This document shows positions 18,310 through 28,854 of a stretch of 64,000 bases of DNA, piece by piece. The notes under the pieces were generated by a model. It was not told the DNA's origin and ran no database searches. It saw nothing but the letters and a program-made list of their open reading frames with translations. Position 1 is the stretch's first letter. The number at the start of each line of letters is the position of its first letter. Made by a program: the position numbers and the translations under genes. Source of the stretch: Pelagibius sp. Alg239-R121 (GTDB lineage: Bacteria > Pseudomonadota > Alphaproteobacteria > Kiloniellales > Kiloniellaceae); contig NZ_CAMZOF010000006.1 in assembly GCF_947331435.1 (NCBI RefSeq), positions 310,001-374,000 of the forward strand. Reading direction: 5' to 3'.

Positions 18310-19722
18310 CTATAATTGCTCGGAGATTCTTGCGATGCATTCCGCCTTTCCGAGGATTGACATGACCTCGAAGATACCCGGAGATACATTAGAGCCGGTG
18401 ACGGACGCACGTAGGGGTTGAGCGATGTTGCCAAGCTTTTCGTCGGTTGATTCGGCAAAGTCGTGAACGGCTTGCTCTATCGTCCCGTCGTTCCAGGTTT
18501 CGATGCCTTCAAGACGAGGCAGGACAGCGGCAAGCCGTGCTTTGGCCTCGTCGGAAAGAATCTTTTGGGCCTTGGCGTTGACCAGCAAGGGGCGTTGATT
18601 GGTATAAACGCGTGCGGAATCAACCAGTTCAACCATGGTTTTTGCCCGAACTTTCAAGCCGTCGATCCCCCGGCGCAGATGATCTGCCGCGATATCGCTT
18701 GGCGCTTGCCCGTCTTCAACCGTCATGCGTTCGCATACCAGCGCAGTGAGGCGCTCGCCGTCGGCCTCGCGCAGATAGTGACCATTCAGGTTCGCGAGCT
18801 TCGTGAAATCGAATCGGGATGCGGATTTGCCGACACCGTCGAGGTCGAACCATCCGATCGCCTGCGCAATCGAGATAATCTCGTCGTCGCCGTGCCCCCA
18901 ACCCAATCGGAGAAGGTAGTTAAGCAATGCTTCCGGCAGGTATCCCATGTCGCGGTAAGCCTCGACACCCAGGGCGCCGTGACGTTTCGAGAGTTTCGCG
19001 CCGTCAGGACCGTGAATCAGTGGGATGTGCGCAAAAGCCGGCACGTCCCAGCCAAAGGCCTGGTACAACTGGTATTGCCTAAAAGCGTTGGTCAGGTGGT
19101 CATCACCGCGAATCACATGGGTTACGCCCATATCGTGATCGTCGACCACGACGGACAGCATATAGGTCGGGGTGCCGTCGGCGCGCAGCAGGACCATATC
19201 GTCAAGCTGATCGTTGCCCACGGTCACTTCGCCCTGAACGAGATCTGTTATGACCGTGCTGCCGTCTCGCGGCATTTTAAGGCGTACTACGGGCGCGATA
19301 TCATCGGGAGCCTCGGAAGGGTCGCGATCACGCCAACGGCCGTCGTAGCGCATGGGCCGGCCCTCTGCGCGGGCGGCCTGACGCATGGCGTCGAGTTCTT
19401 CGGGGCTGCAATAGCAGTGATAGGCCTTGCCCTGCGCAAGCAGCTCTCCGACCAGCGCTGCATGGTGTCCGGCGCCTTTCGATTGATAGACAACGTCTCC
19501 ATCCCAATAGAGGCCGAGCCAGTCGAGCCCGTCCAGAATCGCGTCGATCGCTTCGCTGGTGGAGCGTTTCCGGTCGGTGTCCTCGATTCTCAAGCGATAG
19601 CTGCCGCCATGATGCTTGGCGAAAAGCCAGTTAAAGAGGGCGGTTCTTGCGCCTCCGATATGCAGGAACCCTGTGGGCGAGGGCGCAAAACGGGTAACGA
19701 CCGGCGAAGCGGTTTCGGGCAT
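18310..19722 (-). CDS. gltX: Glutamyl-tRNA synthetase
   Basis: Class I aminoacyl-tRNA synthetase that charges tRNA-Glu (and in many alphaproteobacteria also tRNA-Gln, later amidated). The 470-aa protein starts [18 protein letters not shown] with the HIGH-type motif HIGG soon after and the KLSKR signature in [10 protein letters not shown]; the C-terminal anticodon-binding half ends normally. ATG 19722 is chosen for the family start; the frame runs open for 54 more codons upstream without a recognisable sequence. Confidence 0.95.
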   Translation of the reverse strand: MPETASPVVTRFAPSPTGFLHIGGARTALFNWLFAKHHGGSYRLRIEDTDRKRSTSEAIDAILDGLDWLGLYWDGDVVYQSKGAGHHAALVGELLAQGKAYHCYCSPEELDAMRQAARAEGRPMRYDGRWRDRDPSEAPDDIAPVVRLKMPRDGSTVITDLVQGEVTVGNDQLDDMVLLRADGTPTYMLSVVVDDHDMGVTHVIRGDDHLTNAFRQYQLYQAFGWDVPAFAHIPLIHGPDGAKLSKRHGALGVEAYRDMGYLPEALLNYLLRLGWGHGDDEIISIAQAIGWFDLDGVGKSASRFDFTKLANLNGHYLREADGERLTALVCERMTVEDGQAPSDIAADHLRRGIDGLKVRAKTMVELVDSARVYTNQRPLLVNAKAQKILSDEAKARLAAVLPRLEGIETWNDGTIEQAVHDFAESTDEKLGNIAQPLRASVTGSNVSPGIFEVMSILGKAECIARISEQL

Positions 19723-19987
19723 GTTCTTTGTCCAAAAATAGAGTGTCTCGGAGTTTCCCGCGCTCTTTAGCACATCAATTCCGCTGCTGCCATGTTGACG
19801 CACGGACGGATGTATCGACGTATTGGGATGTTTCCCCCGGTACCCAGATGCTGGAGCTTGGACAATCGAGAGGTTATAGCTCATGGCAGGGAAGTGAGAT
19901 GGCTTCAGGTGGCATTAGAAAGCGGTTACTGCAGTGAACCGCGAACTGCTTTTGAAAGCAGCAGACAAATGGCTATGGAAGGGTTTT

Positions 19988-20923
19988 ATGGCGCGTTTCT
20001 TTTGCTTTGGCGGGGCGCATTTCGACCGCACGGCGCGCTGCAAAACGACATTTTTGTCTGGCGCGTCAAATCCGGTCGCTGTAACGAGCAGTTTGGGCGG
20101 GGCCGCGCTGAACACTGCATTTAACCTCAAGCGGTTAGACGGCGACGTTTCACTGATTTCGATCCTTGGCGATGATGCTGCTGGTGAATCAGTCGCACGG
20201 GCTATGAGCAGTCTGGGGTTGGCGCGTGACGGATTGATCTTTCGGGCACATCAGGCGACAGCCACCTATACGGCCATATTGGACCGGGAGGGCAGTCTGG
20301 TCGCGGGCCTGGCCGATATGGATATTTACGAAGACGTACTGGCCGCAGAATGTCTTGAAGCCCTCAACGCTCTTCCTCACGTTCCAAAGGCTGGCGACTA
20401 TGCTTTTTTGGACTGTAACCTCCCCGAGGTCGTCCTTGCGGATCTGACCGAGGGTTTGGGGTGCCTCGGCGTTAAGATCGCGGTTGCGGCAATCTCACCT
20501 GCAAAGCTAAGGCGTTTGGTTAGTTCCATGGACAGGATTGATTTTCTCTTTTGTAACATTGCGGAACTTGCTGCCTTGACCGCTCAGGACATCAGCGACG
20601 ATGCGGCGCTTTCGGAATCGGCGAAGCATATCAGTTCGGAAAGAAACCTGACCTTGTTCGTCACGCGGGGAGCAAAAGGGGTGAAGCTGTTCGATCGGGG
20701 GACGCCCGGTGATTATCCAGCTGCTGCGGCGGAAGTGATCGATGTGAATGGCGCCGGTGACGCCTTTGCCGCCGGCACGCTCAGCGCCCTGGCGCGGCAA
20801 CGGACCTTGGCGCAGGCAATATTCCTGGGGCAAGCGGCGGCCGCATTGACACTGGAGATATCGGGCTCCACGACACCGGGTCTTAGCTGGGACGCCCTTC
20901 AGGCGCGGCTCTCCAAGGCATAA
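19988..20923 (+). CDS. PfkB-family carbohydrate/nucleoside kinase
   Basis: A ribokinase-fold kinase of 311 aa. It opens FFCFGGAHFDRTARC, close to the start of pseudouridine kinases, has an N-terminal SSLGGAALNTAFNLKRL substrate loop and ends with the PfkB signature VNGAGDAFAAGTL, which holds the catalytic Asp. ATG 19988 has GGAAGGG at ideal spacing; an upstream in-frame ATG (19934) is less likely. Pseudouridine kinase (psuK) is the best guess from the N-terminus, but the usual partner, pseudouridine-5'-phosphate glycosidase, is not next to it, so the substrate is open. It is divergent from gltX. Confidence 0.8.
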   Translation: MARFFCFGGAHFDRTARCKTTFLSGASNPVAVTSSLGGAALNTAFNLKRLDGDVSLISILGDDAAGESVARAMSSLGLARDGLIFRAHQATATYTAILDREGSLVAGLADMDIYEDVLAAECLEALNALPHVPKAGDYAFLDCNLPEVVLADLTEGLGCLGVKIAVAAISPAKLRRLVSSMDRIDFLFCNIAELAALTAQDISDDAALSESAKHISSERNLTLFVTRGAKGVKLFDRGTPGDYPAAAAEVIDVNGAGDAFAAGTLSALARQRTLAQAIFLGQAAAALTLEISGSTTPGLSWDALQARLSKA

Positions 20924-21075
20924 GTTACAGATGAAACTGTCAAAAGCACTGAGAGCGAAGGAAGTGCAGTAGAGAGTCGAAAGGCTGCTAAAACGGTTCA
21001 TTTCCTCTTTCGGTTGATTTACCGCTAAACTAGAGCCAGTTCGGATGGCATCGCCATAGGCGGCCCATCGGCCGG

Positions 21076-23325
21076 ATGTGTTTATGGGGTTTCCTGAGGT
21101 TGGCGGAATCGGCGGTAAAGCAGGCTTTCTGGCGGCGGGTGGAGCATATCCGCCTCTTTGCGTCCGCGACTCTGGCTTTAAAAATGCTCTCGCGAACGAA
21201 CCTCCTGGACCGCCTTCATGCCGAACGGGACCGTTGGGCACTCTGGCTGCCTGTGTTTTTTGGCTGCGGCATCGGTGCCTATTTTTCCCTGCCCATAGAA
21301 CCGCCGCCCTTGACTGGGCTTGTGCTTTTCGCACCGGCTTTTGCCGCTCTGATCGTCCTGCGAAAATCTCAGTTTTGGGGCGCATTATTCCTGGCTGGCG
21401 TCTTTGTTTTACTTGGTTTTTCAATCGCGCAGTGGCGAAGCCACTCACTGAAGGCACCGATCCTCGAGCGCTCCGTTGGTCCTGTTGAGGTTCGCGGGCG
21501 CGTGGTTTCGGTCGAGCCCCGCTCGCGCGGCGAACGCCTGGTCCTTGAAAGACCCAAGATCGGCCGGCCGTCTGACGGGCAAACGCCTGCGCGTATTCGC
21601 ATCACACTCTCAAGCGGTGCCGAAGGCCTTTATCCCGGGGACTGGGTGGTCGGGACAGCGAAGTTGGGTCCGCCACCTGAACCGGCGATGCCGGGCGCAT
21701 ATGACTTTGCACGTGCCGCGTACTTTCAGCGCCTTGGTGGTGTTGGTTTCGCCTATGGGCGATTCGAAAAGCTTTCCGGGGTGACTTCGGACGCAGGCCG
21801 GAATGAGGCTGCACTCCCCGGCCGCCTGGCACGCCGCTGGGAGATCTGGTGGGCCGATCTGCGCCATCGCTTGTCTGAGCGTATCGTTGACGCACTGCCA
21901 GGCCGCTCTGGCGCCGTTGCAGCGGCTTTGATGACCGGAGAGCGTGGAAGGGTCGCTGAAGGGCATCTCGAGGCCCTCAGGGACGCGGGGCTCGCCCATC
22001 TTCTGGCGATTTCAGGCCTCCATATCGGTCTGGTCGCAGCAGGTCTCTTTTTCGGTCTTCGCGGTCTCCTGGCGTTGATACCAGGCCTCGCGTTGAATTA
22101 TCCGATCAAGAAATGGGCGGCCTTAACCGCTCTGCCGGGTGCCTTTGCCTACCTTATGCTGGTCGGGGCCACGATCCCCGCTCAGCGGGCTTTTCTGATG
22201 ACCGGCCTGATGCTCTTAGCGGTGCTCCTGGACCGGCGGGCTCTTTCCATGCGCCTGGTTGCCTGGGCGGCTATGGCGACGCTGCTGCTTGCGCCCGAGA
22301 GCCTGCTGTCGGTCAGCTTCCAGATGTCATTCGCGGCTGTCACTCTGATGATTGCGGCCTACGAAGGACAGCGGGGCCGGTTTCTAAAGTCGGGTGCAGA
22401 CTTCTGGAGCTTTGGGAGCCTCGTCCGGTATCTCATTGCTATTGCCGTGACTTCTGCAATTGCAACGGTCGCGACGGCCCCATTCGCGGTCTACCATTTC
22501 AATCATCTCGCACTCTACGGCGTTTTCGCCAATGTCGTCGCCGTCCCGATCACTGCTTTTTGGATTATGCCGTCGGCTTTACTGGCGTTTCTCATGATGC
22601 CTTTCGGGCTCGAGGCTTTGCCGCTTTGGGTGATGGGGATCGGCATCGAACTGGTGATTGGGACGGCCGAAGGGGTATCTGCCTGGCCGTCGGCGGCGCT
22701 AACCGTCTCCGCCATGCCGGACTGGGGGATTATCGCCGCGGCAGCAGGGGGGCTTTGGCTCGCGATCTGGTCGGGAACCTGGCGGTTCCTTGGGGTCATT
22801 CCATTGGCCGCGGCTGCTGTGTCGGTTGCGCTCTGGGCACCACCCGACATTCTGGTTTCGGCTGACGCCCGTTTGCTCGCAGTCAGGCTTGCAGACGGAT
22901 CTATGTGGCGCTCAAACCGTGCAGTGAACCGCTTTGCCGCTGATATCTGGTATCGCCGGGCCGGTATTGATCCAGATTCCGATAGTAAGGGCAGGGCCGA
23001 TGGAAAGAGCAGGGCAGCCGGCAGCGGTCTGCCGCAATGCGACACCCTGGGATGCATCTTTTACAAGGAATCCACGACCGTGGCCTTGGCCAGGACAGCC
23101 GGTGCCATCACGGAAGACTGTGCGTTGGCCGACCTTATGGTCAGCCTCGTTCCGGTACGCATTGACTGCAAACATCCGAAGACCGTCATAGACCGCTTCG
23201 ATCTATGGCGAAACGGGACCCACGCTATATGGATCAACGACGCTGGCATTCGTGTCGAGACGGTTGCCAAATCGCGTGGCACACGACCGTGGGTCCAGCG
23301 CAGAGGCGCAACACAAGCGCGTTAA
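21076..23325 (+). CDS. comEC: ComEC/Rec2 family DNA-uptake channel protein
   Basis: Inner-membrane protein that moves single-stranded DNA into the cytoplasm during natural transformation. The 749-aa sequence has the N-terminal membrane/OB-like domain (about residues 50-230, VEVRGRVVSVEPRSRGERLVLE) and the Competence domain with many helices (about 260-600; motif HLLAISGLHIGLVAAG, then PAQRAFLM). The C-terminal part (about 600-749) is a short remnant-like hydrolase region without the metal-binding HxHxDH, as in other alphaproteobacterial members. The N-terminus is uncertain: ATG 21184 (MLSRTNLLDRL) is an alternative. It converges with lexA. Confidence 0.9.
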   Translation: MCLWGFLRLAESAVKQAFWRRVEHIRLFASATLALKMLSRTNLLDRLHAERDRWALWLPVFFGCGIGAYFSLPIEPPPLTGLVLFAPAFAALIVLRKSQFWGALFLAGVFVLLGFSIAQWRSHSLKAPILERSVGPVEVRGRVVSVEPRSRGERLVLERPKIGRPSDGQTPARIRITLSSGAEGLYPGDWVVGTAKLGPPPEPAMPGAYDFARAAYFQRLGGVGFAYGRFEKLSGVTSDAGRNEAALPGRLARRWEIWWADLRHRLSERIVDALPGRSGAVAAALMTGERGRVAEGHLEALRDAGLAHLLAISGLHIGLVAAGLFFGLRGLLALIPGLALNYPIKKWAALTALPGAFAYLMLVGATIPAQRAFLMTGLMLLAVLLDRRALSMRLVAWAAMATLLLAPESLLSVSFQMSFAAVTLMIAAYEGQRGRFLKSGADFWSFGSLVRYLIAIAVTSAIATVATAPFAVYHFNHLALYGVFANVVAVPITAFWIMPSALLAFLMMPFGLEALPLWVMGIGIELVIGTAEGVSAWPSAALTVSAMPDWGIIAAAAGGLWLAIWSGTWRFLGVIPLAAAAVSVALWAPPDILVSADARLLAVRLADGSMWRSNRAVNRFAADIWYRRAGIDPDSDSKGRADGKSRAAGSGLPQCDTLGCIFYKESTTVALARTAGAITEDCALADLMVSLVPVRIDCKHPKTVIDRFDLWRNGTHAIWINDAGIRVETVAKSRGTRPWVQRRGATQAR

Positions 23326-23406
23326 ACTCTCGAAACACCAATCTCGACGAAGTATCAAAAAGACAGGATAAGCGGCTGATCCAAAGGATTATTATCCGAT
23401 CGCGGA

Positions 23407-24114
23407 TTAGTACCGCCGAAGCAGTCCGACAAGCCGCCCCTGAATCTTTATCCGTTCGGGCGGAAAGATCCTGATTTCATAATTTTTGTTGGCCGGCTCC
23501 AACGCGATCGCACCGGATTTCCGGCGGAGGCGTTTTAGCGTGGCTTCTTCGTTATCCACCAGGGCAACCACGATCGCGCCGTTATCTGCCGAGTCCGTTC
23601 GCTCGATGATGACGGTGTCGCCGTCGAGAATACCTGCTTCGACCATGGAATCGCCGTCTACTTCCAAGGCGTAGTGTTCGCCGTGACCAAGAATAGTCGA
23701 GGGCACATCCACGTAGGTCGAGTAATCGCGAAGGGCTTCAATCGGCGTACCCGCCGCGATGCGTCCATACAGCGGCAGCTGAAGACTGTCCCGTTCTTCC
23801 GGTGCGTTCGCGGGGCCATTGCTGGTCGATACGCCCGAGAAACGTCCTTCGATGACACTGGGCGTAAAGCCCGCACTGGGCTGCGGCTGCTTTTCCATAT
23901 CCTCTGGCAAACGCAGTATTTCGATGGCTCTTGCCCGATGGGCGAGCCTGCGAATAAATCCCCGTTCTTCCAGAGCGGTAATCAAGCGATGAATACCCGA
24001 CTTGGATTTAAGGTCCAGCGCTTCCTTCATTTCATCGAACGAAGGAGAAACCCCATGTTTAGATAAATGTTCGTGAACGAATATTAGGAGTTGGTGCTGC
24101 TTCTTTGTCAGCAT
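23407..24114 (-). CDS. lexA: LexA repressor of the SOS response
   Basis: Represses DNA-damage genes and cuts itself when stimulated by RecA filaments. In the 235-aa protein a winged-helix DNA-binding domain (1-65) is followed by the peptidase domain with the Ala121-Gly122 cleavage site (GRIAAGTP), the catalytic Ser156 (GDSM) and Lys194 (EATLKR). ATG 24114 has CGGAG upstream; an earlier in-frame ATG would place the start inside the operator. Two GTTC/GAAC-type boxes upstream indicate autoregulation. Confidence 0.97.
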   Translation of the reverse strand: MLTKKQHQLLIFVHEHLSKHGVSPSFDEMKEALDLKSKSGIHRLITALEERGFIRRLAHRARAIEILRLPEDMEKQPQPSAGFTPSVIEGRFSGVSTSNGPANAPEERDSLQLPLYGRIAAGTPIEALRDYSTYVDVPSTILGHGEHYALEVDGDSMVEAGILDGDTVIIERTDSADNGAIVVALVDNEEATLKRLRRKSGAIALEPANKNYEIRIFPPERIKIQGRLVGLLRRY

Positions 24115-24150
24115 GCGAATTATCTCCGAAAAAGTGACCCACAAGATGTA

Positions 24151-24165
24151 GAACAAAACAAAAAC
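24151..24165. promoter_or_regulatory. Second, imperfect LexA box
   Basis: GAACAAAACAAAAAC fits GAAC-N7-GAAC (the same box read on the other strand) with one mismatch in the second half. It lies 37-51 bp upstream of lexA and could bind a second LexA dimer. Confidence 0.55.
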
Positions 24166-24175
24166 GTCAACACAT

Positions 24176-24190
24176 GTTCTAGTTTAGTTC
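24176..24190. promoter_or_regulatory. LexA box GTTC-N7-GTTC upstream of lexA
   Basis: GTTCTAGTTTAGTTC is an exact match to the alphaproteobacterial SOS consensus GTTC-N7-GTTC. It lies 62-76 bp upstream of the lexA start codon, where autoregulatory boxes are expected. Confidence 0.88.
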
Positions 24191-24388
24191 ACGTTTTCGG
24201 TCAAGCATTCTGTGGATAAATCTCGTTACAGCTGAGTCCTTAGCGATCTGCATCTGATTCTTGAGATCGATTCGCAGTTCCTATGACCGAATCACCCACC
24301 CTGAATCCTACGGATCGATGAGATATCAAGGGGCTGATTCACGTTTTTTACTAGAACTGTAAGAACGGTCAGACATCAGATGATCTGC

Positions 24389-25603
24389 TCAGATACCGGA
24401 AAACTTTCCGCTCAGAGGCAGTATGTCGACTGTAACGCCGCTTTCTAACGCAGCATCATGCGGCTTGCGGACAATCAGGCAGTCCGCGCGGGCCAATGTC
24501 GCCAGCATGGAACTGTCCTGCCGGCCAAAGGGCGTCGCCATGCGTCTGCCTTCTCCGTCCAGAGAGATCTTTGCGCGCAGATAGTCCTGCCGACGGTCGT
24601 TGGCGGGCAGGTTACTGCCCAGGATGGCAGACTCGAGGGCCAAGGCGTCTTCGGTGATGCCCAGCAGGCAGTCGAGGGCGGTCCGCACAAAGAGGACCGC
24701 ACAGACCAGACTGGAAACCGGGTTCCCCGGAAGTCCCAGCATGGGGGTTCCGCCGATCTGCCCGAAAATCAGCGGCTTGCCCGGACGCATGGCAATCTTC
24801 CAGAAATCGACTTCGAGGCCGCTGTCGCCGAGCCCGGCACGCACCAGGTCGTGGTCGCCAACCGATGCGCCTCCGGAAGTGATCAGCAGGTCGGCGCCGG
24901 CAGCGCCTTCAGCGATCGCAGCCAAAGCATCGCGATTGTCCGGAGCGATGCCCAGATTGATGGCCTGACCGCCGCAGGCGGTGACAAAGGCTGAGAGTGA
25001 CAGACCGTTGGAGCTGACGATCTGGTTCGGCCCTTTAGGATCTCCGGGCATGACAACTTCGTCGCCGGTGGCGAGTACGGCCACACGGGGCCGCCGGCGA
25101 ACGGCAAGCCAGGGTAGATTCATGGCCGCCGCAAAGCCGACATCCCGCGCCGTGAGGCGCTGCCCGGCATGCAGTCCCACATCGCCGGAACGGAAGTCGA
25201 GGCCTGCGGGCCGGACGTAGTTACCTTGAACGGCGGATGCCTTTACCGTGACCTGGTCTTCAGAAGCGTCTGTATCCTCTTGAATTACAATGGAATCACT
25301 ACCGTGTGGCAAGGGGGCTCCGGTAAAGATCCGCGCTGCCTGACCTGCCTGAATCTCGCCGTCATAAGAGCCGCCGGCAGGCACGCGGGCTGCGATCTCC
25401 AGTGTTACAGGGACGCTGGCGACGTCGGCCGCCCGGACCGCATAACCATCCATCGCGGAGACGTCGTGGGGCGGCTGGGTGACCCGGGAGACGGCATCGC
25501 TTGCCAGAACCCGACCCAGCGCCTCCGAGACGCTCACCGTTTCGGCAGGTAACGGCTTGAACGCTGCGCGGACACGAGAGAGAGCGTCTTCGACCGACAG
25601 CAT
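24389..25603 (-). CDS. moeA: Molybdopterin molybdenumtransferase MoeA
   Basis: Inserts molybdate into adenylylated molybdopterin to form molybdenum cofactor. The 404-aa protein has the N-terminal substrate-binding domain (SAMDGYAVRAADV) and the MogA-like domain with TSGGASVGDHD and GKPLIFG, then a small C-terminal beta domain. ATG 25603 overlaps the moaC stop and has GAGGG six bases upstream; GTG 25606 directly before it is a weaker alternative. It follows moaC, its pathway partner. Confidence 0.95.
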   Translation of the reverse strand: MLSVEDALSRVRAAFKPLPAETVSVSEALGRVLASDAVSRVTQPPHDVSAMDGYAVRAADVASVPVTLEIAARVPAGGSYDGEIQAGQAARIFTGAPLPHGSDSIVIQEDTDASEDQVTVKASAVQGNYVRPAGLDFRSGDVGLHAGQRLTARDVGFAAAMNLPWLAVRRRPRVAVLATGDEVVMPGDPKGPNQIVSSNGLSLSAFVTACGGQAINLGIAPDNRDALAAIAEGAAGADLLITSGGASVGDHDLVRAGLGDSGLEVDFWKIAMRPGKPLIFGQIGGTPMLGLPGNPVSSLVCAVLFVRTALDCLLGITEDALALESAILGSNLPANDRRQDYLRAKISLDGEGRRMATPFGRQDSSMLATLARADCLIVRKPHDAALESGVTVDILPLSGKFSGI

Positions 25604-26079
25604 CACATACCCTCGTAAACGCCGGATTTGCCGCCGGATTTATGCAGCAGCCGGACCTCTGTGATGCGCATGCCGCGATCGACCGCCTTGCACATGTCAT
25701 AGACGGTAAGACAGGCGACCGAGACTGCGGTCAGAGCCTCCATCTCGACTCCGGTCTGGCCGGAGACCTTGCAGCGCGCGGTGACGTCGACTGCTGATCT
25801 TGCCGCGTCGAGACTGAGCTCGAGTTTCACGGAACTGAGCATTAAGGGATGACAGAGAGGAATGAGGTCCGCCGTCCGTTTGGCGCCCATGATGCCTGCG
25901 AGCTGGGCGACGGTGAGCACATCGCCTTTCTTGACGTCGCCATCCGCAATTAACGCCAGGGTTTCGGGCTGCATGATTACGGAACCCTTTGCAATCGCAA
26001 CACGTTCGGTTGTCTCCTTTTCGGAGACGTCGACCATGACGGCGTTTCCATCCGCATCGAAATGCGTAAGTTCGGGCAA
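25603..26079 (-). CDS. moaC: Cyclic pyranopterin monophosphate synthase (MoaC), TTG start
   Basis: Converts the MoaA product to cyclic pyranopterin monophosphate in molybdenum cofactor synthesis. There is no ATG at the family start; a TTG at 26079 directly preceded by GGAGG (5-nt spacing) gives M-P-E-L-T-H-F-D and a 158-aa protein, close to the usual 160. Conserved blocks are [22 protein letters not shown] and GVEMEALTA with the catalytic region around [10 protein letters not shown]. It starts 16 bp after trpC. Confidence 0.93.
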   Translation of the reverse strand: MPELTHFDADGNAVMVDVSEKETTERVAIAKGSVIMQPETLALIADGDVKKGDVLTVAQLAGIMGAKRTADLIPLCHPLMLSSVKLELSLDAARSAVDVTARCKVSGQTGVEMEALTAVSVACLTVYDMCKAVDRGMRITEVRLLHKSGGKSGVYEGM

Positions 26080-26095
26080 TTTATCCTCCAGGTTT

Positions 26096-26935
26096 TTAAA
26101 GTGTGCCTGCGCTCTGGGCCTTAACGCCATCGGCCGATGGCGCCGGTTGGTCGAGCAGGGCAGCCGTCGCGGTAGTCACGTCGTCCTGGCGCATCAGGGA
26201 TTCACCGATCAAAAAGGTCGTCGCCCCGACCTTTGCCATGCGGGCGAGGTCGGCAGCTGCATAGAGGCCGCTCTCCGCAATCAGAAACTTATCCTCGGGG
26301 ACCCGTGCCGCGAGGGACTCCGTGGTCGCCAAATCGATTTCCAGAGTCTTGAGGTTCCGATTGTTGATGCCAAGCAGTGGCGACCGCAGAGCCAGGGCGC
26401 GGTCAAGTTCTTCGCCATTATGGACTTCGACCAGCACGTCCATTTCCAACTCAAGTGCAGCCGATTCGAGCTCGGCGGCCTGTGCATCATCCAGCGCCGC
26501 CATAATCAAGAGCACGCAGTCCGCGCCGAGTGCCCTGGATTCGATGATCTGGTAGGGCTCCAGCATGAAATCCTTACGCAGGACGGGCAGGGATACGGCG
26601 GCACGGGCCGCCTGGAGGTAACTGTCGTGTCCTTGAAAGTAGGGCTCGTCGGTCAGGATCGAGAGGCAGGTTGCCCCACCCGCTGCATAGGCTTGTGCGA
26701 GCAGCGGCGGATCAAAATCCGCCCGGATCAAGCCTTTACTCGGCGAAGCTTTCTTGATTTCGCAGATCAGACCGTATCGTCCAACCTTCGCGCACGCCGC
26801 TAAGGCCGCGTGGAAACCGCGAACGGGACCGGCCTGGGCCGCGCTGGCTTCGAGGTCGGACTGCGGAATGCGCTGTTTGCGCTCGGCAATGAAGGCGCGT
26901 TTGTCGTCACAGATCCGCCGGAGAACGTCACTCAT
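26096..26935 (-). CDS. trpC: Indole-3-glycerol phosphate synthase
   Basis: Closes the indole ring in tryptophan synthesis by decarboxylating CdRP. The single-domain TIM barrel (279 aa) carries the [13 protein letters not shown] segment with the catalytic Lys, [38 protein letters not shown] and SESGL. It is monofunctional (no TrpF fusion). It overlaps trpD by 4 bp and precedes moaC. Confidence 0.96.
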   Translation of the reverse strand: MSDVLRRICDDKRAFIAERKQRIPQSDLEASAAQAGPVRGFHAALAACAKVGRYGLICEIKKASPSKGLIRADFDPPLLAQAYAAGGATCLSILTDEPYFQGHDSYLQAARAAVSLPVLRKDFMLEPYQIIESRALGADCVLLIMAALDDAQAAELESAALELEMDVLVEVHNGEELDRALALRSPLLGINNRNLKTLEIDLATTESLAARVPEDKFLIAESGLYAAADLARMAKVGATTFLIGESLMRQDDVTTATAALLDQPAPSADGVKAQSAGTL

Positions 26936-27969
26936 GCCGCGTGGCCTGAGTTGGTGATCTCGATCAGATCGGCCAGAACCTTTGCAGCGGCGCCACTATC
27001 GATGGCTTCTGCGGCCATTTCGACACCCTCCTTGAGGTTAGCGACCTTGTTGGCAACGATCAGCCCGCCGGCCGATCCCAGAAGCACAGCGTCCCGGAAC
27101 GCGCCGGCCTCGCCGTTCAGCATTGCGCGCAGAGCGGTCGCATTGTGGTCAGCGTCACCGCCGAGCAACCCTTTGAGGTCTCCGCGCGGCAGACCGGCCT
27201 CTTCCGGCGTGACCTCGAACGTCCGGATCTCACCGTTATTCAACTCCGCAACACAGGAGACTCCGGTGGTCGAGAGTTCGTCCAGGCCATCGGCGCCATG
27301 TACCACCCAGGCTTTTTCGTGACCGAGGCTTTTCAGGACTTTCGCAAGGGGTTCGACCCATTCAGGTGCGAATACACCAATGATCTGATGCTTGATACGG
27401 GCTGGGTTGGACAGAGGACCGAGAAGGTTGAAGATGGTGCGGGTGCCGAGCTCAACCCTTGTCGGGCCGACATGGCGCATGGCGGAATGGTGCCGGGGCG
27501 CCATCAGGAAGCAGGTGCCCACCTCCCTGAGACTCTTCTCCATCAAGGGCACTTCGGCCTCGATGTTTACGCCGAGGGCGGTCAGCACGTCGGCGGCTCC
27601 GCTCTTGGATGAAAGCGCGCGGTTTCCGTGCTTGGCCACGGCAACTCCGCAGGCTGCGATGACAAAAGACGAGGCGGTCGAAATGTTCAGAGTGCCTTTG
27701 GCGTCACCGCCCGTCCCACAGGTGTCGATGGCGCCGTCAGGCCCATCCACGGTCAGCATCTTGGCCCGCATGGCCCGAACGGCGCCGGTCAGTTCCTCCA
27801 CCGTTTCGCCACGCACCCGCAGTGCCATGAGGAAACCGCCCATCTGGGACGGCGTGGCATTTCCCGACATCATGATGCCGAAGGCCGTCTCGGCCTCCAA
27901 AGAAGATAGCGGCCGCCCGGTTGCGACTTGGGCGATCAAGCCCTTCAGATCGTTCATATCGCCGTTCAT
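26932..27969 (-). CDS. trpD: Anthranilate phosphoribosyltransferase
   Basis: Joins anthranilate to PRPP. The 345-aa protein has the PRPP-binding [18 protein letters not shown]-type segment (here IDTCGTGGD), the [21 protein letters not shown] block and the second-metal and anthranilate sites in the C-terminal domain ([12 protein letters not shown]). The ATG at 27969 has GGGGAGAG upstream; a second ATG four codons later is possible. It lies 31 bp after trpG. Confidence 0.96.
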   Translation of the reverse strand: MNGDMNDLKGLIAQVATGRPLSSLEAETAFGIMMSGNATPSQMGGFLMALRVRGETVEELTGAVRAMRAKMLTVDGPDGAIDTCGTGGDAKGTLNISTASSFVIAACGVAVAKHGNRALSSKSGAADVLTALGVNIEAEVPLMEKSLREVGTCFLMAPRHHSAMRHVGPTRVELGTRTIFNLLGPLSNPARIKHQIIGVFAPEWVEPLAKVLKSLGHEKAWVVHGADGLDELSTTGVSCVAELNNGEIRTFEVTPEEAGLPRGDLKGLLGGDADHNATALRAMLNGEAGAFRDAVLLGSAGGLIVANKVANLKEGVEMAAEAIDSGAAAKVLADLIEITNSGHAA

Positions 27970-28000
27970 CGGCGCTCTCCCCGTAATCTCGTTGCGGCGT

Positions 28001-28579
28001 TCATGCAGCCGATTTCGTTATCTTCAGGAAATTGTCGAGTAGCGCGTGTCCGGCCTCCGAAGCGATACTTTCGGGGTGAAACTGGACTCCGTGCAGTGGC
28101 AATTCCTGATGGCGCAAGCCCATGACGACGCCGTCCTCTGTACGGGCCGTGACCTGCAGACAGTCGGGAATGCTGTCGGGTTCCAGGGTCAGGGAGTGAT
28201 AACGCGTTGCGGTCAGGGGCGTAGGAAGCCCCGCAAACACGCTGTCACCTTCATGACTGACCGGACTGAGCTTGCCATGCATGGGTGAGGGCGCGCGCAC
28301 GACTTTGGCGCCATAGGCCTGGCCGATAGCCTGATGGCCGAGACAGACGCCCAGGATCGGGTAGTTGCCTGCTGCCTTCTCGATCAGTTCGAGGCAGATT
28401 CCGGCCCGGTCCGGATCGCAGGGACCCGGTGAAATCACAATTCCCTCGGGCTTTAGCGCCAGCGCTTCCTCTGCAGTCATGCTGTCGTTTCGCCAGACCT
28501 CTACCGTCGCGCCGAGTTCGCCGAGAAAGTGATAAAGGTTGTAGGTGAAACTGTCGTAGTTATCGATGAGTAACAGCAT
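28001..28579 (-). CDS. trpG: Anthranilate synthase glutaminase subunit (TrpG/PabA type)
   Basis: Supplies ammonia from glutamine to the chorismate-binding subunit. The 192-aa class I glutamine amidotransferase has its nucleophile Cys79 in [10 protein letters not shown] and the His-Glu pair in [10 protein letters not shown]. In this genome it is separated from trpE (43581-45122) by about 15 kb although both point the same way; it has its own 275-bp upstream region and so presumably its own promoter (TATAAC-like hexamer about 40 bp upstream, weak). It may also serve PabB. Confidence 0.95.
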   Translation of the reverse strand: MLLLIDNYDSFTYNLYHFLGELGATVEVWRNDSMTAEEALALKPEGIVISPGPCDPDRAGICLELIEKAAGNYPILGVCLGHQAIGQAYGAKVVRAPSPMHGKLSPVSHEGDSVFAGLPTPLTATRYHSLTLEPDSIPDCLQVTARTEDGVVMGLRHQELPLHGVQFHPESIASEAGHALLDNFLKITKSAA

Positions 28580-28854
28580 TTCAATGACTTATCTGGTGTT
28601 ATCGCAGGGCTCTCGTGAAGCTTCAGGCCGTTATAGCAGGTTGCGAATGAGCGCGAAAGCGAGGCCGTACATGACTGTAACTGAGCTGGTTATGGCATTT
28701 TAATGCGCGGTATTTCCTAATGGATTGGAAAGGCGAATTGCATGTCAATCAGGTTAAACGATCGGCAGCATCTGTTGTTTATTATGGTAAACGTGGCAGG
28801 ATGCGCATCTTCTTTCTCGGCGTGATCCCGGAGCAGAAACGGAAAGCCTGACTG

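Noticed and set aside
18463-19770. 435-codon plus-strand frame opposite gltX
   Set aside because: GC-rich antisense shadow of a clearly identified glutamyl-tRNA synthetase.
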